Shown: positions 24,479 to 34,454, numbered from the stretch's first letter. The stretch: 64,000 nucleotides of DNA from Gallibacterium trehalosifermentans (GCF_042433055.1 NZ_JBHLWB010000004.1:178458-242457), one strand, 5' to 3'. Notes: generated by a model from the sequence alone, not told the origin. Numbers and translations: made by a program.

Positions 24479-25228
24479 ATGGCACAAGTTACAATGCGTG
24501 AAATGCTACAAGCTGGCGTTCATTTCGGTCACCAAACTCGTTACTGGAATCCAAAAATGAAACCATTCATTTTCGGACCACGTAATGGTGTTCATATTAT
24601 CAACTTAGAAAAAACATTACCTATGTTTAATGCAGCGTTAGAAGAGTTAAAACGTATTGCAGCAAACAACGGTAAAGTGCTTTTCGTTGGTACAAAACGT
24701 GCCGCAACTGATCCAGTGCAAGCAGCAGCATTAGATTGCCAACAATACTATGTAAACCACCGCTGGTTAGGTGGTATGTTGACTAACTGGAAAACAGTTC
24801 GTCAATCAATCAAACGCTTAAAAGATTTAGAAACTCAATCTCAAGATGGTACTTTTGATAAATTAACCAAAAAAGAAGCGTTAATGCGTACTCGTGAGAT
24901 GGAAAAATTAGAGTTAAGTCTTGGCGGTATCAAAGATATGGGCGGTTTACCAGATGCGTTATTTGTTATCGCGGCTGATCACGAACATATCGCAGTAAAA
25001 GAAGCAAATAATCTTGGTATTCCTGTGTTTGCGATTGTTGATACTAACTCTGATCCAGATGGCGTTGATTATGTGATTCCTGGTAACGATGACGCAGTAA
25101 GAGCAATCCAACTTTACTTAACTGCAGCAGCACAAGCTGTGAAAGAGGGTAAAGCACAAGCTCAAGGTGCGGTTGCAGAAGAAGCTTTTGAACAATTAGC
25201 AGCAGAAGCTGAAGCGAAAGCAGAATAA
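24479..25228 (+). CDS. rpsB: 30S ribosomal protein uS2
   Basis: Structural protein of the small subunit, needed for uS1 binding. The 249-aa product starts MAQVTMREMLQAGVHFGHQ and shows RYWNPKMKPFIFG, HRWLGGMLTNW and FAIVDTNSDPDGVDYVIPGNDD, all diagnostic of bacterial S2. I chose ATG 24479 with AAGGAAAA upstream; the frame is open back to 24443 but the extension is unlike the family. The C-terminal tail is Ala/Glu-rich. It is followed by an attenuator and tsf. Confidence 0.98.
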   Translation: MAQVTMREMLQAGVHFGHQTRYWNPKMKPFIFGPRNGVHIINLEKTLPMFNAALEELKRIAANNGKVLFVGTKRAATDPVQAAALDCQQYYVNHRWLGGMLTNWKTVRQSIKRLKDLETQSQDGTFDKLTKKEALMRTREMEKLELSLGGIKDMGGLPDALFVIAADHEHIAVKEANNLGIPVFAIVDTNSDPDGVDYVIPGNDDAVRAIQLYLTAAAQAVKEGKAQAQGAVAEEAFEQLAAEAEAKAE

Positions 25229-25287
25229 TCTTATTGGGATCTAATAAGGTTAAATCCCTTATTAACCACAGTAAACTAATTGGTTAG

Positions 25288-25311
25288 CAGGGGACTCATT
25301 AGGGTTCCCTG
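25288..25311 (+). terminator. Attenuator-like hairpin between rpsB and tsf
   Basis: CAGGGGAC (25288-25295) pairs with GTTCCCTG (25304-25311), 8 bp with one G-U pair, followed by TTTTATATAAA. An intercistronic partial terminator at this place is known in E. coli, where it lowers tsf relative to rpsB. A second small stem GGTTAA/TTAACC lies just upstream. Confidence 0.65.
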
Positions 25312-25357
25312 TTTTATATAAAATGTGGTCTAACTGACACAGAAAGAGGATTTAAAA

Positions 25358-26203
25358 ATGGCTGAAATTACAGCATCATTAGTAAAAGAACTTCGTGAAC
25401 GTACTGGCGCAGGTATGATGGAGTGCAAAAAAGCACTTGTTGAAGCAAACGGCGATATCGAATTAGCAATCGACAATATGCGCAAATCAGGTCAAGCAAA
25501 AGCGGCGAAAAAAGCAGGTCGTGTTGCAGCAGAAGGCGTTATTCTTGCACGTATTGGCGCAGGTTTTGGTGCATTAGTGGAAATGAACTGCGAAACAGAC
25601 TTCGTAGCGAAAGATGCAGGCTTCTTAGAACTTGCAAACGAAGTGGCAGATTATGCTTTAGCTAACAAAGGCGCATCAATTGACGATTTAAAAGCGGCAT
25701 TTGAAGAAAAACGTGCGGCGTTAGTAGCTAAAATCGGCGAAAATATGAACATTCGTCGTGTGCAATACCTAGAAGGTGAAGTGATCGCACAATACTTACA
25801 CGGTGCAAAAATCGGTGTATTAGTAGCAGGTGCAGGTGCGGAAGATGAGTTGAAAAAAGTCGCAATGCACGTTGCCGCATCTAAACCTGAATTCGTGAAC
25901 CCTGAAGATGTATCTGCTGATGTGGTTGCGAAAGAGCGTGAAATTCAAATTGAAATCGCGATGAACTCTGGCAAACCAAAAGAAATCGCAGAAAAAATGG
26001 TTGAAGGTCGTATGGCGAAATTCACAGGTGAAGTATCATTAACAGGTCAGCCGTTTGTAATGGATCCTTCACAATCTGTGGGTAGCTACTTAAAATCAGT
26101 AAACGCTTCAGTTTCTGGCTTTATCCGTTTAGAAGTGGGTGAAGGTATTGAGAAAGTTGAATCTGACTTTGCTGCTGAAGTAGCTGCGATGTCAAAAGCT
26201 TAA
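25358..26203 (+). CDS. tsf: Elongation factor Ts
   Basis: Guanine-nucleotide exchange factor for EF-Tu. The 281-aa protein has the N-terminal UBA-like domain (SLVKELRERTGAGMMECKKAL), the core with the TDFVAKD-containing EMNCETDFVAKD motif, the dimerisation and coiled-coil parts and the C-terminal module. Length matches E. coli EF-Ts (283 aa). AGAGGA lies 8 bases upstream of the ATG. It is expressed from the rpsB promoter through the attenuator and closed by a strong terminator. Confidence 0.98.
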   Translation: MAEITASLVKELRERTGAGMMECKKALVEANGDIELAIDNMRKSGQAKAAKKAGRVAAEGVILARIGAGFGALVEMNCETDFVAKDAGFLELANEVADYALANKGASIDDLKAAFEEKRAALVAKIGENMNIRRVQYLEGEVIAQYLHGAKIGVLVAGAGAEDELKKVAMHVAASKPEFVNPEDVSADVVAKEREIQIEIAMNSGKPKEIAEKMVEGRMAKFTGEVSLTGQPFVMDPSQSVGSYLKSVNASVSGFIRLEVGEGIEKVESDFAAEVAAMSKA

Positions 26204-26214
26204 TTAGCCATCTG

Positions 26215-26240
26215 AAAAAAGCGAGGAAACTCGCTTTTTT
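26215..26240 (+). terminator. Terminator of the rpsB-tsf operon
   Basis: AAAAAAGCGAG (26215-26225), tetraloop GAAA, CTCGCTTTTTT (26230-26240) and one more T: an 11-bp perfect stem including the A/T tracts, 11 bases after the tsf stop. Confidence 0.95.
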
Positions 26241-26337
26241 TATAAGCTGAAAATATAAACAAGTATTTTGCAGTGCTTAACTGAAGTAGAAAATTATTTG
26301 TTTATATTTTCACAACAATATGAAAAGGAAAATCACA

Positions 26338-27066
26338 ATGAGTCAATTAAAACCAATTTATAACCGTATTTTACTTAAACTGAGTGGTGAAGCATTACAA
26401 GGTGAAGAGGGTTTTGGAATCGATCCTTCTATTTTGGATCGTATGGCAGCTGAAATTAAAGATCTCTTGGCATTAGGTGTACAAGTTGCGGTTGTATTAG
26501 GTGGTGGTAATTTATTCCGTGGTGCAAAATTAGCGAAAGCTGGAATGAACCGTGTTGTTGGTGATCATATGGGAATGTTAGCAACAGTAATGAATGGTTT
26601 AGCGATGCGTGATTCATTACATCGTGCAGATGTGAATGCGAAATTGATGTCGGCATTTCCTCTTAATGGGGTGTGTGATACATATAGTTGGGCTCAAGCA
26701 ATTCGTTTGTTAAAACAAGGACAAGTTGTGATTTTTTCAGCAGGGACAGGTAACCCTTTCTTTACGACTGATTCGGCCGCTTGTTTACGAGGTATTGAAA
26801 TTGAAGCTGATGTCGTGCTTAAAGCAACGAAAGTTGATGGTGTCTATGATTGTGATCCTGCAACCAATCCAAATGCAAAATTATATTCACAATTAACCTA
26901 CCAAGAAGTATTAGAAAAAGAGTTAAAAGTAATGGATTTAGCTGCATTTACCTTAGCACGAGATCACGGTATGCCAATTCGTGTATTTAATATGAATAAA
27001 CCTGGTGCATTACGTCAAGTTGTATTAGGTGAGAGGGAAGGTACGTTGATTACCGATAAAAAATAG
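26338..27066 (+). CDS. pyrH: UMP kinase
   Basis: Phosphorylates UMP to UDP, an essential step of pyrimidine nucleotide supply. The 242-aa protein has the amino-acid-kinase fold: RILLKLSGEALQG at the N-terminus, VVLGGGNLFRG, the GMLATVMNGLAMRDSL region, FSAGTGNPFFTTDSAA and VLKATKVDGVYDCDP. The ATG at 26338 (AAAAGGAAAATCACA before it) gives the family start; an ATG six codons earlier is rejected because it lies within this ribosome site. Pyramided between tsf and frr exactly as in E. coli and Pasteurella. Confidence 0.98.
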   Translation: MSQLKPIYNRILLKLSGEALQGEEGFGIDPSILDRMAAEIKDLLALGVQVAVVLGGGNLFRGAKLAKAGMNRVVGDHMGMLATVMNGLAMRDSLHRADVNAKLMSAFPLNGVCDTYSWAQAIRLLKQGQVVIFSAGTGNPFFTTDSAACLRGIEIEADVVLKATKVDGVYDCDPATNPNAKLYSQLTYQEVLEKELKVMDLAAFTLARDHGMPIRVFNMNKPGALRQVVLGEREGTLITDKK

Positions 27067-27140
27067 ATTTAAAAAAAGCATTACATTAGTTAAAATTCGG
27101 CAGCAGTTGTTATTCAACTTAATTTAAAAAGGAAAATAGT

Positions 27141-27698
27141 GTGATTAAAACAATTAAAGATGAAGCGCAACAACGTATGGAAAAAAGCGTTGAAGCCTTA
27201 AAAAGCCAAATCTCTAAAATTCGTACTGGACGTGCACACCCAAGTTTATTAGATGGTATTCATGTAGAATATTATGGTGCAGCGACACCATTACGCCAAG
27301 TGGCTAACGTTGTTGCCGAAGACGCTCGTACATTAGCAGTAACCGTATTTGATCGTAGTTTAATTTCTGCGGTAGAAAAAGCGATTATGGCTTCTGATCT
27401 TGGTTTGAATCCAGCTTCTGCTGGCACAACTATTCGTGTTCCATTACCGCCTTTAACAGAAGAGCGTCGTCGTGATTTAACTAAAGTTGTTCGTGGCGAA
27501 GCTGAGCAAGGGCGTGTTGCAGTACGTAATATCCGTCGTGATGCAAATGATAAAATTAAAGCATTGTTGAAAGATAAAGAAATTAGCGAGAACGAAGAAC
27601 GTAAAGCACAAGAAGAGATCCAAAAATTAACGGATCTTTATGTGAAAAAAGTTGATGAGGCGTTAGCAGAAAAAGAAAAAGAGCTAATGGATTTCTAA
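27141..27698 (+). CDS. frr: Ribosome recycling factor
   Basis: Splits the post-termination ribosome together with EF-G. The 185-aa length is identical to E. coli Frr, and SQISKIRTGRAHPSLLDGI, EKAIMASDLGLNP, VPLPPLTEERRRDL and RNIRRDANDKIKALLKDKEIS match nearly residue for residue. The start codon is GTG at 27141, with AAAGGAAAA seven bases before it. The gene is 74 bases after pyrH and is followed by a clear terminator. Confidence 0.98.
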   Translation: MIKTIKDEAQQRMEKSVEALKSQISKIRTGRAHPSLLDGIHVEYYGAATPLRQVANVVAEDARTLAVTVFDRSLISAVEKAIMASDLGLNPASAGTTIRVPLPPLTEERRRDLTKVVRGEAEQGRVAVRNIRRDANDKIKALLKDKEISENEERKAQEEIQKLTDLYVKKVDEALAEKEKELMDF

Positions 27699-27711
27699 TT
27701 AATCTTTTCGG

Positions 27712-27741
27712 TAACTGGCGTAATTTAGATTGCGCCAGTTA
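27712..27741 (+). terminator. Terminator after frr
   Basis: Perfect 9-bp stem TAACTGGCG / CGCCAGTTA with a 12-base loop and a following run of seven T, 13 bases after the frr stop. Confidence 0.93.
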
Positions 27742-27774
27742 TTTTTTTATTTTTAACAACAAGCTGCACATATC

Positions 27775-28962
27775 ATGAAAAATATCGTCATTCTAGGTTC
27801 TACTGGTTCAATTGGCCAAAGTACCATCTCTGTAATAAAGCATAATAAAAATTATCAAGTTTTTGCCTTAGTTGCGAATAGTAATGTTGAGTTAGTAACA
27901 AAGCAGTGTTTAGAATTTGAGCCTTTATTTGTTGCAATGGCGAATCATAGTGCAGCAAAACAAGTTGCAGAAAGATTAAAACGTCAAGGTTGTGCGACAG
28001 AAGTCGTGGCAGGTGAAGAAGCGATTTGTGAACTTGCCGCCCATGAAAAAGTCGATATGGTCATGGCGGCGATTGTTGGTGCGGCAGGTCTCTTGCCAAC
28101 GTTATCGGCGATTAAAGCTGGGAAACGTATTTTATTAGCGAATAAAGAATCATTGGTTACTTGTGGGCAGGTCTTTTTAGATGCGGTGAAAAAATATGGG
28201 GCTACTTTGTTGCCAGTTGACAGTGAGCATAATGCGATCTTTCAATCATTACCAGTAGAAGCACAACAAAATATTGGTTTTTGTGATTTAGCAGCATTAG
28301 GCGTTAGTAAAATTGTCTTGACGGGATCTGGTGGTCCATTTAGAACCAAACCTTTAGATGAATTTGAGCGTATTACCCCAGCGCAAGCGATTGCGCACCC
28401 AAATTGGTCAATGGGCGCAAAAATTTCCGTTGATTCAGCAACAATGATGAATAAAGGATTGGAATATATTGAGGCTCGATGGTTATTTAATGCTCGTGCT
28501 GAACAAATGGAGATTATTATTCACCCTCAATCTATTATTCATTCTATGGTACGGTATATTGATGGTAGTGTGATTGCACAAATGGGTAATCCTGATATGC
28601 GAACGCCGATTGCGGAAACAATGTCTTATCCACAACGCATTGTGTCTGGCGTGGCACCATTAGATTTTACGCAGATTGCAGAGCTAACCTTTATGGCGCC
28701 AGATTTTCAACGTTATCCAAATTTAAAATTAGCGATTGAAGCATTTGATGCTGGACAATATGCAACCACGGCAATGAATGCCGCTAATGAAGTTGCGGTT
28801 GCTGCTTTTTTACAAGAACGAATTAAATTTACCCAGATTGCAGAATTAAATCGTTTGGTCGTGGAAAAGATTCCTGCACAGCATATTTGTTCGGTAGAAG
28901 ATGTCTTAGCCGTTGATAAAATCGCCAGAGAATTGGCAAATGATTGGATTTTAAGTTTTTAA
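27775..28962 (+). CDS. dxr: 1-deoxy-D-xylulose 5-phosphate reductoisomerase
   Basis: First committed step of the MEP isoprenoid pathway, NADPH-dependent. The 395-aa protein has the N-terminal NADPH motif ILGSTGSIGQST, the metal and substrate residues in LPVDSEHNAIFQ, TGSGGPFR, and MGAKISVDSATMMNKGLE. It supplies isoprenyl units to uppS, which follows 58 bases later in the same direction. Length agrees with E. coli Dxr (398 aa). Confidence 0.98.
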   Translation: MKNIVILGSTGSIGQSTISVIKHNKNYQVFALVANSNVELVTKQCLEFEPLFVAMANHSAAKQVAERLKRQGCATEVVAGEEAICELAAHEKVDMVMAAIVGAAGLLPTLSAIKAGKRILLANKESLVTCGQVFLDAVKKYGATLLPVDSEHNAIFQSLPVEAQQNIGFCDLAALGVSKIVLTGSGGPFRTKPLDEFERITPAQAIAHPNWSMGAKISVDSATMMNKGLEYIEARWLFNARAEQMEIIIHPQSIIHSMVRYIDGSVIAQMGNPDMRTPIAETMSYPQRIVSGVAPLDFTQIAELTFMAPDFQRYPNLKLAIEAFDAGQYATTAMNAANEVAVAAFLQERIKFTQIAELNRLVVEKIPAQHICSVEDVLAVDKIARELANDWILSF

Positions 28963-29020
28963 TTAATCACTTGCGTGGTATATTGTCGCTCGGTATTAGT
29001 TACGCAATTTTAAATATTAT

Positions 29021-29746
29021 ATGGCATTAGATCCTGAAAATATCCCTCAACATGTTGCAATTATTATGGACGGCAATGGGCGCTGGGCGAAACAAAAAGG
29101 TAAATTACGTGTTTTTGGTCATCGTAATGGTGCACAAGCAGTAAGGCGTGCAGTTTATTATGCTGCTAAGACGGGTATTAAATATCTGACTTTATACGCA
29201 TTTAGTAGTGAAAATTGGCAACGACCAGAACATGAAGTGAACGCGTTGATGGATTTATTTATGCGAATGCTAGATCTGGAAGTGGGGAAATTACATAAAA
29301 ATAATATTCGCTTAAAAGTGTTAGGTAATATTTCTCGTTTTAGTGATGGCTTGCAAAAACGGATCCGTCATGCGGAAGAGCTAACTCAACATAATACTCA
29401 ATTAACGTTAAATATTGCTGCAAATTATGGTGGTTGTTGGGATATTTTACAGGCAACTAAGCGTGTTTGCGCAGAAGTACAAGCTGGCAAACTAGATTTA
29501 CAACAATTAGATGAAACAAAATTTGCAGATTACTTAACAACAGCAGAACAACCAATGGTTGATTTATTAATTCGTACCAGTGGCGAACAACGAATTAGCA
29601 ATTTTTTATTGTGGCAAGTGGCATATGCAGAACTCTATTTTACGGAAGTTTTATGGCCAGATTTTTCAGAAATGGAATTTGAGGCTGCACTGGATTTTTA
29701 TCAACAACGAGAGCGTCGTTTTGGCTCACTTTCTAAAAGATCATAA
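29021..29746 (+). CDS. uppS: Undecaprenyl diphosphate synthase
   Basis: Cis-prenyltransferase that makes the C55 lipid carrier for peptidoglycan and O-antigen. The 241-aa product has the catalytic Asp motif IIMDGNGRWAKQKG, the region V motif DLLIRTSGEQRISNFLLWQ and the following AYAELYFTEVLWPDF. The E. coli protein is 253 aa; the shorter C-terminus is common in the family. cdsA follows 12 bases downstream. Confidence 0.98.
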   Translation: MALDPENIPQHVAIIMDGNGRWAKQKGKLRVFGHRNGAQAVRRAVYYAAKTGIKYLTLYAFSSENWQRPEHEVNALMDLFMRMLDLEVGKLHKNNIRLKVLGNISRFSDGLQKRIRHAEELTQHNTQLTLNIAANYGGCWDILQATKRVCAEVQAGKLDLQQLDETKFADYLTTAEQPMVDLLIRTSGEQRISNFLLWQVAYAELYFTEVLWPDFSEMEFEAALDFYQQRERRFGSLSKRS

Positions 29747-29758
29747 TAGGAGTTTATT

Positions 29759-30625
29759 TTGTTAAAGGCTCGAATTTTGTCAGCACTAGTATTAGTTAGT
29801 CTAGTATTTATCGTGCTCTTTGTTTTCCCGCCCCTATTATTTGCGTGTACTTGTGCATTACTAGTTGTATTAGCTGTTTGGGAATGGACTCAATTTGCTA
29901 AGGTTAAACAACCTATTATGCGTGGGATTATTACGAGTATCGCTGCTGCATTGCTTTATCTATTTATTTATGCAAGTAGTGATTTTATTGCTAGTGGTAA
30001 AATTTTAAATGATGTCTCGGAATTGTTGATAGTTTCTTCATTGGTATGGTGGAGTATTGCCTTTATTTTGGTCATTACCTATCCAAAAAGTACGACATTC
30101 TGGGGGACATCAGCTATTGCACAACTTTTATTTGCATTTTTTACACTGACGCCTTTTTTCCTAAGTTTATTAGCACTGCGTTTTTATCAGTATAACAGCA
30201 GTAGTTATCAAGGAATTATCTTACTTTTATATGTTTTCTTATTGGTTTGGGCTGCCGATACGGGGGCTTATTTTGCTGGTCGAAAATTTGGTAAGCATAA
30301 ATTAGCGGCAAAAGTTTCCCCTGGGAAAACGTGGGAAGGCGTAATCGGTGGTATTGCTTTAACCATTATTGTTGCGGCTATCTTTTTAACGATTACACCA
30401 CTATATGAAGCAACAAATCTTTCATTTGCGGGCTTGGTTGTGGTATCGGTATTAACTGTTATGGTATCAATTTTGGGTGATCTCACCGAAAGTATGCTTA
30501 AACGTCATTGTGGTATTAAAGATAGTAGTCAGTTGATTCCTGGACATGGTGGCATTTTAGATCGTGTAGATAGTTTAACGGCAGCGTTACCAGTGTTTTG
30601 TTCCTTTTTCTTTGTATTAGCTTAG
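29759..30625 (+). CDS. cdsA: Phosphatidate cytidylyltransferase (CDP-diglyceride synthase)
   Basis: Makes CDP-diacylglycerol from phosphatidate and CTP, the branch point of phospholipid synthesis, in the inner membrane. The 288-aa protein has about eight hydrophobic segments and the CDS signature SMLKRHCGIKDSSQLIPGHG continuing into GILDRVD. The start is TTG at 29759, preceded by AGGAG seven bases away; it gives MLKARILSAL, the normal N-terminus. It overlaps nothing and rseP begins 11 bases after it. Confidence 0.97.
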   Translation: MLKARILSALVLVSLVFIVLFVFPPLLFACTCALLVVLAVWEWTQFAKVKQPIMRGIITSIAAALLYLFIYASSDFIASGKILNDVSELLIVSSLVWWSIAFILVITYPKSTTFWGTSAIAQLLFAFFTLTPFFLSLLALRFYQYNSSSYQGIILLLYVFLLVWAADTGAYFAGRKFGKHKLAAKVSPGKTWEGVIGGIALTIIVAAIFLTITPLYEATNLSFAGLVVVSVLTVMVSILGDLTESMLKRHCGIKDSSQLIPGHGGILDRVDSLTAALPVFCSFFFVLA

Positions 30626-30636
30626 TTGGATAAGTT

Positions 30637-31977
30637 ATGCCATCATTTTTGTGGACAGTTATTTCATTTATTGTTGTTATTGCCGTATTAGTGTTTGTAC
30701 ACGAGTTTGGGCATTTTTGGGTGGCAAGAAAATGTGGGGTAGCGGTACAACGCTTCTCGATTGGGTTTGGTAAAGTACTTTGGCGAAAAACGGATAAACA
30801 TGGTACAGAGTTTGTTGTTTCGCTGATTCCACTTGGTGGCTATGTCAAAATGCTAGATGAACGCAATGAAGAGGTAGCACCTGAATTAATTGCTAAATCA
30901 TTTAATCGCCAGCCAGTTTTCTCTCGTATTCTGATTTATGCAGCAGGTCCATTAGCTAATTTTTTATTTGCTCTTGTCGCGTTTTGGCTTGTCTATTTAA
31001 TTGGGATTCCAACTTTAAAGCCCATTATTGCTGAGTTACGTCAAGATTCATTAGCAGCACAAGCGCAGTTGCCTACGAACTATCGTATTACTGCGATTGA
31101 TAATGAGCCGATCCATAATTGGGAAGAGGTGAATTTAGTGTTGGCGGCAAAGATGGGTGATGGCAAGGTGAAAATTAGTTTGCAAGATGACAACTCAGAT
31201 CATCTTATTCATCGTACAATCGATCTTTCAGCATGGAAATTTGATCCAAGTAATGAAACGGCATTTACCGCTTTGGGAATTGAGCCTAAACGTGCAAAAG
31301 TGGAGAATGTGATTGCTAAAGTGGCTGAAAATTCGCCTGCAGCCAAAAGTGGTTTACAAATAGGTGATAAAATTTTAGCGGTGAATGGCGAAAAACTTAG
31401 TTGGACAGCGTTTGTGCAGAAAATTCAAGGTTCAGCAAATCAACCTTTACAACTTCGTATTGAACGGCAAGGCATCACGAAAAATATTGAATTAACTCCA
31501 CAATTAAATGAAAAAGGTAAAGCATATGTTGGGTTAGTGCCAGCTGTTCAAGGGCTTAGTGCGACGGATATTGAAATACAACGTTATGGCTTATTGTCTG
31601 CGTTATCGCACTCTTGGCAAATGGTCGGACAACTTTCTTGGGCAACAATTAAGATTGTTGGAAAACTTTTTACGGGAGAGGTGAGTCTAAGCAGCTTGGG
31701 TGGTCCAATCTCTATTGCTCAAGGGGCGGGAGTATCATCTGAAAATGGGTTAACCTATTTTTTACGCTTTATGGCGCTGATCAGCGTAAATCTAGGGATT
31801 ATGAATTTATTCCCATTGCCAGTATTAGATGGTGGGCAACTTGTCTTTCTCTTAATTGAGGGGATCACCAGAAAACCTGTGCCAGAAAAAATTCAAAATA
31901 TCGCGTATCGTATTGGTATTGCGTTATTATTATGGCTTACAGTTTTTGTATTATTTAATGATATAATGCGTTTATAA
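30637..31977 (+). CDS. rseP: Regulated intramembrane (site-2) metalloprotease RseP
   Basis: Cuts the anti-sigma factor RseA within the membrane to free sigma-E, and clears signal peptides. The 446-aa protein has the zinc site VHEFGH (H22, E23, H26) in the first transmembrane segment, the GYVKMLDER loop, two periplasmic PDZ domains (about 110-300) and the third zinc ligand in PVLDGG (D398) with the C-terminal membrane helices. Length matches E. coli RseP (450 aa). It sits between cdsA and bamA, the classic order, linking it with outer-membrane stress signalling. Confidence 0.98.
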   Translation: MPSFLWTVISFIVVIAVLVFVHEFGHFWVARKCGVAVQRFSIGFGKVLWRKTDKHGTEFVVSLIPLGGYVKMLDERNEEVAPELIAKSFNRQPVFSRILIYAAGPLANFLFALVAFWLVYLIGIPTLKPIIAELRQDSLAAQAQLPTNYRITAIDNEPIHNWEEVNLVLAAKMGDGKVKISLQDDNSDHLIHRTIDLSAWKFDPSNETAFTALGIEPKRAKVENVIAKVAENSPAAKSGLQIGDKILAVNGEKLSWTAFVQKIQGSANQPLQLRIERQGITKNIELTPQLNEKGKAYVGLVPAVQGLSATDIEIQRYGLLSALSHSWQMVGQLSWATIKIVGKLFTGEVSLSSLGGPISIAQGAGVSSENGLTYFLRFMALISVNLGIMNLFPLPVLDGGQLVFLLIEGITRKPVPEKIQNIAYRIGIALLLWLTVFVLFNDIMRL

Positions 31978-32033
31978 TGCAGCAGTTGAATGTTGGATTT
32001 TTACTGTTATTGAAAACACCAGGATTGATTACT

Positions 32034-34445
32034 ATGAAGAAAATTTTGTTAACCAGTTTATTATTTAGTAGCACCATAAGTTTTGCAGCCCCATTTGTCG
32101 TGAAAGACATTCGATTAGATGGTATTTCAGAGGGGAATAAAGGCGCTATTTTAGCGCGTTTGCCAGTGAAAGTTGGACAGACTATCACTGATAGAGATAT
32201 TTCAGATCTTGTGCGAGCGCTGTACCTTAATGGTTCATTCTCTAATGTACAAGCTTCTCGTGAAGGAAATACATTGGTTATTCATATTGCAGAACATGCA
32301 GTGATTAATAGTTTAGACTTTTCTGGTAATGATTCTATTCCGAAAGACGCATTGCAGGAGAATTTAAATGCTAACAATATCAAAAAAGGAAGCTTGTTGA
32401 ACCGTGAAAAACTCAATGCGTTCCGTGATGAGTTAATAAATTATTATCACTCCATTGGTTTTTATAATGCGCAAGTTGATTTTGCAGTTGATCAAGTTTC
32501 AAGTAATCAAGCAGATGTAAAGCTAAATATTATTGAGGGTGAGCGAGCGTTAGTTAAAGAAATCAATTTTGTAGGGAATCAGGCATTTGATCGTAAAACA
32601 TTGCTAGAGCAAATGGAAATACAGCCTGATACTTCATGGTGGAATTTCTTTGCAAGTAGTAAATTAGATCAACAAAAATTCCAAAATGATCTGCAAGCGC
32701 TTAAAACTTTCTATCTAAATAAAGGTTATCCGAAATTTAATATCACTGACGTGAAGACAAAAGTGAGTGATGATAAGAAAGATATTGCTATTACCATTGA
32801 TCTATTTGAAGGTGAACAATATAAAGTTAGTGGCGCTCGTGTTGTAGGAGATACAGCTGGTTTGATGCCTCAAATAGAACCATTATTGAAAAAAATCTAT
32901 GTGGGTGAATTATTTAATGGCGATAATGCAAAAGATGTTGAAGAGAGTATTAAACAAATTCTTGGTGATAATAGTTATGCTGCACCACAAGTCAATTTAG
33001 TACCTGAATTTGATGAAGAAAAACATGAAGTGAATTTAACGTATGTGGTTGATGCGGGGCATCGTTACTATGTGCGCAATATTCTCTTTAAAGGTAATGA
33101 TTCAAGTGCAGATAAAACATTACGACAAGAAATGCGCCAACAAGAAGGTTCGCTATACTCTTTGGCAGCGATTCAGCAAGGTAAGCTTCGTTTAGAACGT
33201 ACAGGTTTCTTTGAAACAGTAGATAGTTTTACAGAAATGGTCAAAGGAACAAATGACCAAATGGACGTGATCTATAAAGTAAAAGAGCGTAATACAGGTA
33301 GCATTAATTTCGGTATTGGTTATGGTACAGAAAGTGGATTTAGTTACAATGCAAGTGTGAAACAAGATAATTTCTTAGGAACAGGCGCATCTGCTAGTCT
33401 ATCTGGTACACGTAACGATTACGGTATGAGCATTGCACTAGGCTATAATGAGCCTTATTTTACCAAAGATGGCGTGAGTCTTGGTGGTAATGTTTATTAT
33501 GAAAAATACGATAACTCAAAAAATAATAATCAAGCATCTTATTCAAAAACGTCTTACGGGATTGATGCCACATTAGGTTTTCCTGTAAATGAAAATAACT
33601 CTTACTATTTAGGCTTAGGATATGCGCATAATAAATTAAAAGATATTCAACCAGAATATCAACGAGCGTTATATTTACAATCAATCAAAGCAAACAGTTG
33701 GGAGTTTTCTAATCATGACTTTGATTTCAGCTTTGGCTGGGGTTATAACAGTTTAAATCGTGGTTTCTTCCCAACGCAAGGTGTAAAAGCGAATATTGGT
33801 GGTCGAATCAGTATTCCTGGGTCAGATAATAAATATTATAAATTAAATGCAAGTGTTATTGGTTATTATCCATTGAACCGTGCAGAAACTTGGGTTATTT
33901 CAGGTAAAGCAAGCCTTAATTATGCGAATGGCTTTGGTGGTAAGAAATTACCATTCTATCAATACTATACTGCGGGCGGTATTGGCTCATTACGTGGTTT
34001 CTCTTATGGTTCAGTAGGTCCGAATGCGTTTTATCTTACTAAAGATGCACCTAATGGGTGTTTGAATGGTGCGATTCATAATGAATTTGAATGTTATATG
34101 AATGGAGAGAGTACAGATATTATTGGTGGTAATGCTATGGCGACAACCAGTATTGAATTAATTGTACCAACGCCATTTGTCAGCGATAAAAGCCAAACTA
34201 CGGTCAGAACATCACTCTTTGTAGATGCTGCAAGTGTATGGAATACGAAATGGGATAAAGAATTATCTAAACGATATGATGTTGTAGATTATAGTGATCC
34301 TTCACGTGTTAGAGCTTCTGCTGGAATTTCATTCCAATGGCAATCGCCAATAGGACCATTGGTTTTCTCTTATGCAAAACCAATCAAAAAATATGAAGGT
34401 GATGATGTAGAACAGTTCCAATTTAGTATTGGTGGTTCATTTTAA
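32034..34445 (+). CDS. bamA: Outer membrane protein assembly factor BamA
   Basis: Core of the BAM complex that folds beta-barrel proteins into the outer membrane. The 803-aa precursor has a signal peptide ending near SFAA-PF, five POTRA domains (about 22-420, the first beginning FVVKDIRLDGI) and a C-terminal Omp85 barrel with LRGF in the L6 loop motif (GGIGSLRGFSYGS) and a terminal Phe in FSIGGSF. I start at ATG 32034, giving MKKILLT; the longer frame beginning at 31977 would place extra residues before the signal peptide. skp follows. Confidence 0.98.
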   Translation: MKKILLTSLLFSSTISFAAPFVVKDIRLDGISEGNKGAILARLPVKVGQTITDRDISDLVRALYLNGSFSNVQASREGNTLVIHIAEHAVINSLDFSGNDSIPKDALQENLNANNIKKGSLLNREKLNAFRDELINYYHSIGFYNAQVDFAVDQVSSNQADVKLNIIEGERALVKEINFVGNQAFDRKTLLEQMEIQPDTSWWNFFASSKLDQQKFQNDLQALKTFYLNKGYPKFNITDVKTKVSDDKKDIAITIDLFEGEQYKVSGARVVGDTAGLMPQIEPLLKKIYVGELFNGDNAKDVEESIKQILGDNSYAAPQVNLVPEFDEEKHEVNLTYVVDAGHRYYVRNILFKGNDSSADKTLRQEMRQQEGSLYSLAAIQQGKLRLERTGFFETVDSFTEMVKGTNDQMDVIYKVKERNTGSINFGIGYGTESGFSYNASVKQDNFLGTGASASLSGTRNDYGMSIALGYNEPYFTKDGVSLGGNVYYEKYDNSKNNNQASYSKTSYGIDATLGFPVNENNSYYLGLGYAHNKLKDIQPEYQRALYLQSIKANSWEFSNHDFDFSFGWGYNSLNRGFFPTQGVKANIGGRISIPGSDNKYYKLNASVIGYYPLNRAETWVISGKASLNYANGFGGKKLPFYQYYTAGGIGSLRGFSYGSVGPNAFYLTKDAPNGCLNGAIHNEFECYMNGESTDIIGGNAMATTSIELIVPTPFVSDKSQTTVRTSLFVDAASVWNTKWDKELSKRYDVVDYSDPSRVRASAGISFQWQSPIGPLVFSYAKPIKKYEGDDVEQFQFSIGGSF

Positions 34446-34454
34446 TTATATTTG

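Noticed and set aside
32034..34445. A transposon- or prophage-like region around the long plus-strand block
   Set aside because: Everything there is in the conserved rpsB-to-rnhB order, with normal composition and no mobile genes.
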